Positions 7,091 to 14,164 of a DNA stretch of 28,108 nt are shown here, piece after piece. The DNA comes from an uncultured Acetobacteraceae bacterium (GTDB lineage: Bacteria > Pseudomonadota > Alphaproteobacteria > Acetobacterales > Acetobacteraceae). The notes beneath the pieces are model-generated. The model did not search any database. It worked only from the letters and a program-made list of their open reading frames with translations, and had not been told where the DNA came from. The DNA is taken from NCBI GenBank assembly GCA_937930165.1, contig CALGVL010000026.1, positions 1-28,108 of the forward strand, written 5' to 3'. Position numbers and translations under genes: made by a program. Within the stretch, counting starts at the first letter, position 1. Each line of letters opens with the position of its first letter.

Positions 7091-8575
7091 CTACCCCAGC
7101 AGCCACACCGTCAGGCAGCCGAGCCCCAGGACCAGCGCCATGGAGGGCGCCAGCAGCCGCCAGATCTGGCCGGGCCGCGTGCCGTCCGCCAGCAGCCCGC
7201 AGAGCATGGCCAGGGCGCCGACGCTCATCCCCGCCCCGGCGCCGCCGGCGAAATTGTGCAGGCCCGGCGCCAGCGCCGCAGGCAGGCCGGCGGCCTGGCC
7301 CAGCCCGGCCTGCACCGGCATCAGCGCCGCGTTCGATCCCACATTGCTGCCGGTGATCATGCCGGAGAGCAGTGCCATCGGCGCGATGGCATAGGGGGCA
7401 AGCGGCCCCAGCACCGCCACCACCGCCCCGGCCAGCGCCGACGCCGCGCCGCTGCCCGCCAGGATCCGGCCGAGCACGACATAGAGCAGCATGGCGAGCG
7501 CCGGCCGCGCCGCCCGGCGCAGCGCCGCCGCCGCCCGTTGCGCTCCATCCGGCCGCCGCAGCAGCAGCGCGGCCGAGAACAGCCACAGCACCACCGCCAC
7601 ATGCGTCAGCGGAAAGCCGGGGAGATCCGGGAAAGGGCGGAAGGCCGGCGCCCCGGTCCAGAGCCGCGCCAGCAGCAGGCAGGCGGTCAGCCCCAGATAG
7701 GGGGCGGCGGCGTGGATCGCGCCGCGCAGGTCCCGCGGCGGACTGGCCCGCCACAAGGCCCAGACCAGGACCGGACCGGCGGAGAGGATCCCCGCCACCT
7801 CGAAGGGCAGGGTGAGATTCGCGGCCAGCAGCAGCACCGCCATCGTGCCCAGCATGGCAAGCTGTATGGCCCTCTCCCGCCCCGGCACCGGCACCCCGGC
7901 CAGGCCGGAGAGCCACCAGATCACCGGCCCCAGCAACACCAGCCAGGCGGCATTCGGCAGGGCGGCGACCAACGCGACCTCCTGCGCCGGCACCCCCGCC
8001 AGCACCGCGCCGAGCGCGGTCCCCGGCCCGAGCCCGCCCCAGGGCACCAGCACCAGCGCCTGCAAGGCGAGCGCGCCGGCCACCGCGCCGCCGGCATGGC
8101 CCGCGACCTGCCGACCGCCGGGCGCGGATGCCTGCCGGGCCCGGTTCATACCTTCGGCGCCTGCACGCCTCCGGTCATCGGACCCGATCCCCATCCCCCG
8201 CAGCGCGGTCAGCGCGAAGACGGCGCCGACCGCGAAGCCGGTGACGCTCTCCAGGAAGGCGCCCATGGGCAGGGTGACGGCGAAGACCCGGGCTGGGGTG
8301 GCCCGGCGCGCCTCCGGCGCCTCGCCCGCCGAGACGGCGGCATGGAACAGCAGCCCGCCGGCCACCACCGCCACCGGCTGCAGGGCCAGGAAGGCGCCGC
8401 GCAGCATCTCCTCCGTCAGGAAGCCCGGCAGGCCCCGCCCCATGGGCAAGGAGACGAGCGCCGCCGGCACTGCCGCCGCCAGCGCCACCAGACAGGCCGT
8501 GACCGGACCCGCCCGCGCGAGGCCGAGCAGCACCAGCAGCAGCAGCAGCGGCAGGGCCTGGAGGAGCAGCGTCAT
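7091..8575 (-). CDS. LctP-like (L-lactate permease family) membrane protein
   Basis: This 494-residue protein is mostly hydrophobic, with about 12 membrane segments. Signature stretches of the L-lactate permease family are FLESVTGFAVGAVFALTALRGMG (around residue 108-130) and, in the C-terminal half, SGMITGSNVGSNAALMPVQ with a following hydrophobic GAGMSVGALAM. The family moves lactate, glycolate and related 2-hydroxy acids with protons. The similarity is to the family rather than to characterised LldP, so the substrate is open. A charged stretch of roughly 30 residues (SDDRRRAGAEGMNRARQ and following) interrupts the usual hydrophobic run and looks like an added loop. The ribosome site before the ATG is weak. 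It sits 70 bp behind the M20 peptidase and 123 bp before tctC-2 on the same strand, which suggests uptake linked to peptidase action. Confidence 0.82.
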   Translation of the reverse strand: MTLLLQALPLLLLLVLLGLARAGPVTACLVALAAAVPAALVSLPMGRGLPGFLTEEMLRGAFLALQPVAVVAGGLLFHAAVSAGEAPEARRATPARVFAVTLPMGAFLESVTGFAVGAVFALTALRGMGIGSDDRRRAGAEGMNRARQASAPGGRQVAGHAGGAVAGALALQALVLVPWGGLGPGTALGAVLAGVPAQEVALVAALPNAAWLVLLGPVIWWLSGLAGVPVPGRERAIQLAMLGTMAVLLLAANLTLPFEVAGILSAGPVLVWALWRASPPRDLRGAIHAAAPYLGLTACLLLARLWTGAPAFRPFPDLPGFPLTHVAVVLWLFSAALLLRRPDGAQRAAAALRRAARPALAMLLYVVLGRILAGSGAASALAGAVVAVLGPLAPYAIAPMALLSGMITGSNVGSNAALMPVQAGLGQAAGLPAALAPGLHNFAGGAGAGMSVGALAMLCGLLADGTRPGQIWRLLAPSMALVLGLGCLTVWLLG

Positions 8576-8645
8576 CGCGGTGCGGCACCCCGGCGGGGTC
8601 CTGCATCGGGCAGGCGCCGGGATGCCCGCCCCGGAAGCCCGGCGC

Positions 8646-9779
8646 TCACACCACCTGCAGCAGGCCGGCGATCAGCTTCGCCCGCGGCACCAGGCTGTCG
8701 ATGAGCAGGTGTTCCTCCAGCGTATGCCCGCCGGCACCCTGCACGCCGAGCCCGTCCAGGGTCGGAATGCCCATCGCCCCGGTGAAATTCCCGTCCGAGC
8801 CGCCGCCCGCGCTCTGATGGCTGATGTCGAAGCCGATGCGGTTGGCGATGCTGCGCGCGGTGGCATAGAGCGCCATCACCCGCTCATCCGGCTCCCAAAC
8901 CGGGCGCGTCACGCCGCGCGTCACCTGAAGCTGCACATCGTCCCCGGTCGGGCGCAGGGAGAGCATCCTCTCCACCGCCGCGTCCAGGTCCTCCTGCCGC
9001 TTGGCCATGGAGAGGCTTTCGGCGTCGCAGTAGGTGGCGACGCAGTTCACCCATTGCCCGCCATGGATGACGCCGACCGAATAGGTCACGGCATCCGTCG
9101 TCATCGCCTCGATCGCCACCACCTGGCGGCACATCTCGCGGATCGCGCTGCGCCCGTCCGCCAGCCGCGCCCCGGCATGGCTCGGCCGGCCGATGGTGCG
9201 CAGGTTGAAGCGGGCGATGGCATAGCGGCCGGTGACGACGCCGCCATCCGGCCGCGCCGGCTCCGGCACCAGCACCACGGCATGGCGCGCGGCCTCGGCC
9301 TCGATCAGGTCGCGGGTGGAGGGGCTGCCGACCTCCTCGTCGCTGGTCAGCAGCACGGTGACGGGGCGGCTGGTGGCGATGCCGGCCTTGATGAGCTGGC
9401 GGATCGCCTCGATGGCGATGTAGTTGCCGCCCTTCATGTCATAGATGCCGGGGCCGTAGACCCGGTTGCCGTCCCGCCGCCAGGGCAGGGCGTTCAGGGT
9501 GCCGACGGGATGCACCGTATCCATGTGCCCCATCACCAGGATGCCCGGCTCCCCGGCGCGCGGATGCGGGAAGCTGGCGCGCACGCAGGGGCCGTAGCCC
9601 ATCTGGCCGGGGATGGTCTCGACCCGCGCCCCCATCAGGGCCAGGTCGCGGGCCGCCACCTCCATCATGCGGGCGACCGCGGCGGCATCGTAGGTGGGGC
9701 TTTCACATTCCACCCAGCGGCGGAGGCCAGGCAGCATCGCCTCGGCATCAAAGGGCAGGTCGAGGGCAGGCGCGTCCAT
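8646..9779 (-). CDS. M20 family metallopeptidase (carboxypeptidase G2/ArgE-DapE-like)
   Basis: This 377-residue protein has all metal and catalytic residues of the M20 dizinc hydrolases. GHMDTVHP gives H85 and D87. GIYDMKGG supplies the bridging D114. TSDEEVGS carries the general base E148 and ligand E149. VPEPA supplies E173, and GGHTLEEH near the C-terminus supplies H352. The dimerisation 'lid' domain, with RTIGRPSHAG, lies between residues about 185 and 295. No clear signal peptide is present, so it is probably cytoplasmic. Such enzymes remove C-terminal glutamate or split N-acyl amino acids; the closest look is to glutamate carboxypeptidase. GGGGAG is 6 bases before the ATG. It is the first gene of the probable operon that continues into the LctP-like permease, tctC-2 and alkA. 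Confidence 0.93.
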   Translation of the reverse strand: MDAPALDLPFDAEAMLPGLRRWVECESPTYDAAAVARMMEVAARDLALMGARVETIPGQMGYGPCVRASFPHPRAGEPGILVMGHMDTVHPVGTLNALPWRRDGNRVYGPGIYDMKGGNYIAIEAIRQLIKAGIATSRPVTVLLTSDEEVGSPSTRDLIEAEAARHAVVLVPEPARPDGGVVTGRYAIARFNLRTIGRPSHAGARLADGRSAIREMCRQVVAIEAMTTDAVTYSVGVIHGGQWVNCVATYCDAESLSMAKRQEDLDAAVERMLSLRPTGDDVQLQVTRGVTRPVWEPDERVMALYATARSIANRIGFDISHQSAGGGSDGNFTGAMGIPTLDGLGVQGAGGHTLEEHLLIDSLVPRAKLIAGLLQVV

Positions 9780-9932
9780 CTGAATCTCCCCGGCGGTGGC
9801 GCGATCCTTCGCGCATTGCGGACCGTGCCAGCCTGCGGCGGGAGGCGCCCGGCATCAAGGGGCGGGCGGCGGCTTCTTCCGCCTGTGGCATCTCCCCTGC
9901 CTGGCGGGGTGCGGTGCTGCTAGACTACGAGG

Positions 9933-10910
9933 ATGACCCCCGCCCCCCGTCTCGTGCCTCAGGCCGGTCCGGCCGCCTGGTCCGGCGCATCCCTCACCCC
10001 GGCCGACTGGATGCTGCCGGTCGGTGCCGAGGCGGCCGCGGAACTCGCCGCTGCCGCGCAGAGCGGCCGCCGCCCGGAGCGGGCGGAGGAGGCGCCGCTG
10101 CCGCAGCTCGGCCCCATCCTGCAGACCGTGGCCGAGCGGCTGGAGCATGGCCGCGGCTTTGTCCTGCTGCGCGGGCTGAGCCCGGAGCGGCTGGGCCCCC
10201 AAGGCGCGGAGGCGGCGCTGCTGGTCCTCGCGGCGCATCTCGGCACCGCGCTGCCACAGGACGAGGCCGGCACGCTGATCGGCAGCCTGGCCGGTCCGGT
10301 GGCAGGAGCGGATGAGCCGGCGCGCTTCCATGCCGATCCGGCCGATGTGGTCGCCCTGTTTTGCCTACGCCAGCCGAAGGAGGGGGGCAGCGTCACCCTG
10401 GTTTCCGCCCCCGCCCTGCACAATGCGCTGCTGAAATCGGACCGTGCGGCGCTGGCCGTGCTGCATTCGCCGCTGCCCCATCGCTTCCGCCGCCACGGCC
10501 CCCCGGCCACCCCGCCGGAGCCCGATGCGGAGGCGCTCCGGATGCTGCCGGTCTTCAGCACGGCAAGCGGCGCCTTCGTCGGCCGCTATGACCGGGAGGC
10601 GATGCCGGATCCCCTGCCGGAGCCGGCGCAGGTCGCGGCCCTGGCGGCGCTGGACGCGGCGGCGGCGGCGCCGGGCCAGGCGCTCTCCATCCCGCTGCAT
10701 GCCGGGGACCTGCTGCTCTACAACCCGCAATTGGTTTGGAAGCGCGCTTGGCCGGGCGAGGCCCGGCCAGCCGAGGAGGCGGACCGGCACTTGCTGCGCC
10801 TGTGGCTGGCCACGCCCCTGTCGCGCGCCCTGCCGGAGAGCTTCCGGGCAGTGTTCGGGGAGACGGCCGCCGGCGCCCGGCGCGGCGGCGTGCCGGCCGC
10901 CGGGGGCTGA
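9933..10910 (+). CDS. TauD/TfdA-like 2-oxoglutarate dioxygenase-fold protein lacking the distal His
   Basis: This 325-residue protein matches the TauD/TfdA fold. The Fe(II) motif HxD is present as H133 and D135 in ARFHADPADVVALFCLR, and the 2-oxoglutarate-binding arginine is R289 in RHLLRLWLATP. Between them, GDLLLYNPQLVWKRAW aligns with the usual 'GDlqflNNytvLHaRtaf', but the histidine position is Trp269. The arginine two residues on, R271, is kept. It may therefore be inactive, differently liganded or a binding protein. The family hydroxylates sulfonates, phenoxyacids, carnitine precursors and others. The ATG has only GAGG directly in front, a poor ribosome site; a later start is possible, but the alignment needs little of the N-terminus. 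It is divergent from the peptidase across 153 bp and converges on tctC-3. Confidence 0.78.
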   Translation: MTPAPRLVPQAGPAAWSGASLTPADWMLPVGAEAAAELAAAAQSGRRPERAEEAPLPQLGPILQTVAERLEHGRGFVLLRGLSPERLGPQGAEAALLVLAAHLGTALPQDEAGTLIGSLAGPVAGADEPARFHADPADVVALFCLRQPKEGGSVTLVSAPALHNALLKSDRAALAVLHSPLPHRFRRHGPPATPPEPDAEALRMLPVFSTASGAFVGRYDREAMPDPLPEPAQVAALAALDAAAAAPGQALSIPLHAGDLLLYNPQLVWKRAWPGEARPAEEADRHLLRLWLATPLSRALPESFRAVFGETAAGARRGGVPAAGG

Positions 10911-10954
10911 TCCGCCATGCGGCGGGTGGCGGACGCCCCCGCCGCGGTGCGCCG

Positions 10955-11929
10955 CTATTCCAGCTTGGCGCCGGAGACGCGCACCACCTCAGCCCATTTC
11001 TTGTTCTCCGCCTCGATGAAGCGGTCGAATTCCGCCGGGCCGAGCGGGCGCGGCTCGCTGCCCACTTCGCGCAGCTTCGCCTGGGTCCGGGGCTCCTGGC
11101 AGGCCTGGAGGATGCTGGCGGAGAGCTTCTCGATGACCGGCTTTGGCGTGCGCGCCGGGGCCTGCACGCCGAACCAGGCCACCGCCTCAAAGCCCGGCAA
11201 GGCGGCCTCGGCCACCGTCGGCACGTCCGGCGCGGTGAACCAGCGCTCCTTCGAGGTCACGGCCAGCAGCCGCAGCCGCCCGGCCTGGAGGTGCGGCAGA
11301 TAGGACGGCAGGTTGTCGATCGCCAATTGCAGGCGCCCGGCCAGCAATTCCGGGATCACGCCGCCGGTGCCGCGATAGGGCACATGCTGCATGTCGATCC
11401 CGGCCTGGCTCTTCAGGTACTCGCCGCAGAGATGGCCGGAGGTGCCGTTGCCCGGCGTGCCGTAATTCAGCCCGCCCGGATCCTTCTTCGCCAGGGCGAT
11501 CAGCTCGGGCAGGGTGCGTGCCGGCACGTCGGGATGGACGATGATGCCGTTGGCCACGACATTCACCAGGGCGACCGAGGCGAAATCCTTCCTCGGGTCG
11601 AAGGAGAGCCGCTTGTAGAGGTATTCGTTGATGGCGGCGGTGCCGATGGTGCACATCAGCAGGGTGTAGCCATCCGGCTCGGCCTTCGCGACGGCATCGG
11701 CGCCGATATTGCCGCCGGCGCCCGGGCGGTTGTCCACCACCACGGGCTGGCCCAGCATGTCGCCCAGCCGCTCCGCGATCACCCGCGCCGTCACATCCGT
11801 GGCGCCGCCGGCCTGGAAGGGGACGATGAGGCGGACCGGGCGATCCGGCCAGGCGGCCTGCGCCCGCAGCAGGGCGGGGGCGGCGAGCAGGGGCAGGGCG
11901 CCCATAAGGGCGCGGCGATGCAATGACAT
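10955..11929 (-). CDS. Bug/TctC family periplasmic solute-binding receptor (tctC-3)
   Basis: This 324-residue protein begins MSLHRRALMGALPLLAAPALLRAQ, a clean signal peptide. It continues with Bug hallmarks PVRLIVPFQAGGATDVTAR, VVVDNRPGAGGNIGADAVA, DGYTLLMCTIGTAAINEYLY, NYGTPGNGTSGHLCGEYL, HVPYRGTGGVIPELLAGR and PDVPTVAEAALPGFEAVAWF. It would bind a small organic solute in the periplasm. The start at 11929 is fixed by GGAGGA 6 bases upstream; the longer frame upstream has no such support. It resembles the three receptors upstream (WFGVQAPARTPKPVIEKL, and VSGAKLE at the end) but is separated from them by 228 bp, so it probably has its own promoter. A 10-bp perfect palindrome lies about 30 bp before the start codon. 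It ends 44 bp from the convergent TauD-like gene. Confidence 0.93.
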   Translation of the reverse strand: MSLHRRALMGALPLLAAPALLRAQAAWPDRPVRLIVPFQAGGATDVTARVIAERLGDMLGQPVVVDNRPGAGGNIGADAVAKAEPDGYTLLMCTIGTAAINEYLYKRLSFDPRKDFASVALVNVVANGIIVHPDVPARTLPELIALAKKDPGGLNYGTPGNGTSGHLCGEYLKSQAGIDMQHVPYRGTGGVIPELLAGRLQLAIDNLPSYLPHLQAGRLRLLAVTSKERWFTAPDVPTVAEAALPGFEAVAWFGVQAPARTPKPVIEKLSASILQACQEPRTQAKLREVGSEPRPLGPAEFDRFIEAENKKWAEVVRVSGAKLE

Positions 11930-11957
11930 GCGATGTCCTCCGGAAATTTTGGCCGGG

Positions 11958-11967
11958 GCGTTAACGC
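11958..11967. promoter_or_regulatory. Perfect 10-bp palindrome upstream of tctC-3
   Basis: GCGTTAACGC reads the same on both strands and is centred about 34 bp upstream of the tctC-3 start codon, just above an AT-richer stretch (GGAAATTTTGG) in otherwise GC-rich DNA. Its place and symmetry would suit a dimeric repressor site. A 10-bp palindrome can occur by chance, and no second copy was noticed next to the other receptor genes. Confidence 0.3.
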
Positions 11968-12157
11968 GCGGGAGAGGGGTGTGCAACCTGTGCCCCGTGC
12001 CTCGCATCCCGGCGGGGCGCTGCGGGCCCCCATCCCATCGGCGTGACTGAGCAAGCCCGGTCCCACCAGACCCTGCTGCCATCCTGGCCGCCGCCCGCAT
12101 CCGGCGGACCGACTGGCTGCGCCGCGCCTCCCCGGCGCTCCGATCGTTGCGACCGGC

Positions 12158-13151
12158 TCAGTCCACCTTGGCGCCGGAAACCCGGACCACCTCGGCCCAA
12201 CGGGTGATCTCGTTGCGGATGAAGGCCTCGAAGGCGGCGGGGGTGGTGCCGCCTTCCGGTGTCAGGCCCGGCGGATCGCCGCCCAGTTCCGCAATGCGCG
12301 TGCGATAGTCCGGCGTTCGCGTGATGGCATCCAGCTCGGTTCCCAGCCGCTCGATGATGGGGCGCGGAGTCCCGGCCGGGGCCTGCACGCCGAACCAGGC
12401 CGTCGCCTCGAAATCCTGCACGCCCGCCTCCGCCAGAGTGGGCACATCCGGCAGGGCCGGGGAGCGGTTCGCGCTGGTGACGGCCAGCGCCCGCAGCCGC
12501 CCGTCGCGGATATGCCCGATACAGGAGGGCATGTTGTCGCAGCCGGCATCCAGCCGCCCGGCCACCGCCTCCACCAGCATCGGCCCGGCGTCGCGGAAGG
12601 GCACATGGGTCAGGACGATGTCCGTCTTCATCCGGAACATCTCCATGCACATGTGCGGGGAGCCGTCACTGCCGGCGCTGCCGTAATTCAGCACGCCAGG
12701 CCGGGCCTTCGCCGCCGCGACCAGGTCCTGCGCCGTGCGGATCGGCGAGGCGGCGGGGACGAAGATCACATTCGGCACCCGGATCAGCAGGGCGACGGCG
12801 GCCAAGTCCTCCGGCTTCACCGGCATCCGCGCGCTCCAGGGCGAGTAGTTGATGGCGGCGGTGGAGATGGTGCGGCTGAGCAAGGTGTAGCCGTCCGGAT
12901 CGCTGCGCGCGACATGCTCGGCGCCGAGATTGCCGGTGGCGCCGGCGCGGTCCTCCACCACAACCTGCTGGCCGGGGCGCGGCGTCAGCATCTCCGCCGC
13001 GCTGCGGCCGGTGATGTCGGTCGTCCCGGCGGGCGGGAAGGGAACGACCAGCCGGACCGGCCGCGCCGGCCAGGCGGGCTGGGCTCGAAGCAGGCCAGGG
13101 GCGGCGAGCAGCGCCCCCGGCCGGCAGAGTGCGACGGGGAAGCGCTGCCAT
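12158..13151 (-). pseudogene. Bug/TctC receptor gene with a one-base frameshift in the signal peptide (tctC-4)
   Basis: The strong ribosome site GGAGGA, 4 bases before ATG 13149-13151, starts MAALPRRTLPAGG, but that frame leaves the receptor sequence at once. The rest of a full Bug protein (LLRAQPAWPARPVRLVVPF onward to SGAKVD) is open in the neighbouring frame down to TGA at 12158. Removing one base from the five-C run at 13114-13118 joins the two into MAALPRRTLPAGALLAAPGL, a normal signal peptide. No ATG, GTG or TTG start in the mature frame lies near. The mature domain is complete and shows typical motifs (VVVEDRAGATGNLGAEH, NYGSAGSDGSPHMCMEMF, DNMPSCIGHIRDGR), with some unusual residues such as LLSRTIS. 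It is the third gene of a three-receptor tandem, 10 bp behind tctC-5. A sequencing error in the homopolymer is the main alternative to a true pseudogene. Confidence 0.8.
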
Positions 13152-13155
13152 CTTT

Positions 13156-13161
13156 TCCTCC
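13156..13161 (-). promoter_or_regulatory. Ribosome binding site that fixes the tctC-4 start
   Basis: GGAGGA (reverse strand) lies 4 bases before ATG 13149-13151 and immediately after the tctC-5 stop codon (TAG at 13162-13164). It is the best Shine-Dalgarno sequence in the receptor cluster. It shows that translation is meant to start here, which places the frameshift within the first 15 codons of tctC-4. Confidence 0.75.
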
Positions 13162-14157
13162 CTACTCCACCTTGGCGCCGCTGCGCTGGGCCACCTCCAT
13201 CCAACGCCGCCGCTCGGCGGCGAGGAAACGCTCGAATGTCTCGGGCGAGGTGCCGCCATCCGGGATCAGCCCCGGCAGGTCGGCGCCGAATTGCTCCATG
13301 CGGCTGCGGAAGGCGGGATCCTTCGCCACCGCATCCACCTCCCGCCCAAGGCGCTCGATGATCGGCTTCGGGGTCTGCGCCGGGGCCAGCACGCCGAACC
13401 AGGCGGTTGCCTCGAAGCCCTTCACCCCGGCCTCGTCGAGTGTCGGCACATCCGGCAGCACGGCGCTGCGCCGCGCGCCGGTGGTGGCCAGTGCCCGCAG
13501 CTTGCCGTCCCGGATGAAGCCGAGGGCGGAGGGGATGTTGTCCATCCCCACCTCCACCCGGCCTGCCATCAGCTCCGTCAGCATGGGGGCGCTGCCGCGA
13601 TAGGGCACATGCGTCATGCGTGCCCCGGTCATGATGTTGAACAGCTCCATGCAGACATGCGGGGAGGAGCCGATGCCGGCCGAGCCGTAGTTCAGTCCGC
13701 CCGGGCGCTGCTTCGAGAGCGCCACCAGCTCCGCGATGCTGCGTGCCGGCAGCGTATTGGATACCATCAGCACGTTCGGCACGCGGGTGAGCAGCCCGAC
13801 CGCCGCCAGGTCCTCCGGCCTGTAGGGCATCTTCGCGCCATAGACCGCGAAATTGATGGCGCCGGTGCCGATGGTGGTCAGCAGCAGGGTGTAGCCGTCC
13901 GGCTCGCTCCGGGCGACGAATTCGGCGCCGACATTGCCGCCGGCGCCGGCACGGTTCTCCACCACCACCTGCTGGCCGAGGCGGGCGGAGAGATGCTCCG
14001 CCGCCAGCCGCCCGGTCAGGTCCGTGGTCCCGGCCGGGGTGAAGGGGATGACCAGGCGGACCGGCCGGTTCGGCCATGCCTCCTGGGCCCGCGCGAGGCG
14101 GGGCGCCGCGACCAGGCCGGCGGCACCGGCCAGCAGGGTGCGGCGGGGGGTGCTCAT
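13162..14157 (-). CDS. Bug/TctC family periplasmic solute-binding receptor (tctC-5)
   Basis: This 331-residue protein starts MSTPRRTLLAGAAGLVAAPRLARAQ, a Tat-like or Sec signal. The Bug domain follows, with PVRLVIPFTPAGTTDLTGR, VVVENRAGAGGNVGAEFVAR, DGYTLLLTTIGTGAINFAVY, MPYRPEDLAAVGLLTRVPNV, NYGSAGIGSSPHVCMELF, HVPYRGSAPMLTELMAGR and LPDVPTLDEAGVKGFEATAW. It is the middle member of the close tandem. Its ATG lies 7 bp after the stop of tctC-6 with no evident ribosome site, so translation probably depends on coupling. Its own stop is followed at once by the strong ribosome site of tctC-4. Its close likeness to both flanking copies, including MPY-(R/K)-PEDLAAVGL and the GGTSPETFERF-type tail, points to recent tandem duplication. 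The ligand is unknown. Confidence 0.93.
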   Translation of the reverse strand: MSTPRRTLLAGAAGLVAAPRLARAQEAWPNRPVRLVIPFTPAGTTDLTGRLAAEHLSARLGQQVVVENRAGAGGNVGAEFVARSEPDGYTLLLTTIGTGAINFAVYGAKMPYRPEDLAAVGLLTRVPNVLMVSNTLPARSIAELVALSKQRPGGLNYGSAGIGSSPHVCMELFNIMTGARMTHVPYRGSAPMLTELMAGRVEVGMDNIPSALGFIRDGKLRALATTGARRSAVLPDVPTLDEAGVKGFEATAWFGVLAPAQTPKPIIERLGREVDAVAKDPAFRSRMEQFGADLPGLIPDGGTSPETFERFLAAERRRWMEVAQRSGAKVE

Positions 14158-14164
14158 CGCGCGC

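Noticed and set aside
8520..8570. Short CAG/AGC repeats at the start of the LctP-like gene
   Set aside because: They encode the leucine-rich first membrane helix and need no other explanation.
13152..14077. Single 639-codon frame joining tctC-4 to an upstream segment as a fusion protein
   Set aside because: The upstream part is antisense-like out-of-frame reading of tctC-5 and has no receptor motifs. The ATG with GGAGGA at 13151 shows a separate gene with a frameshift.
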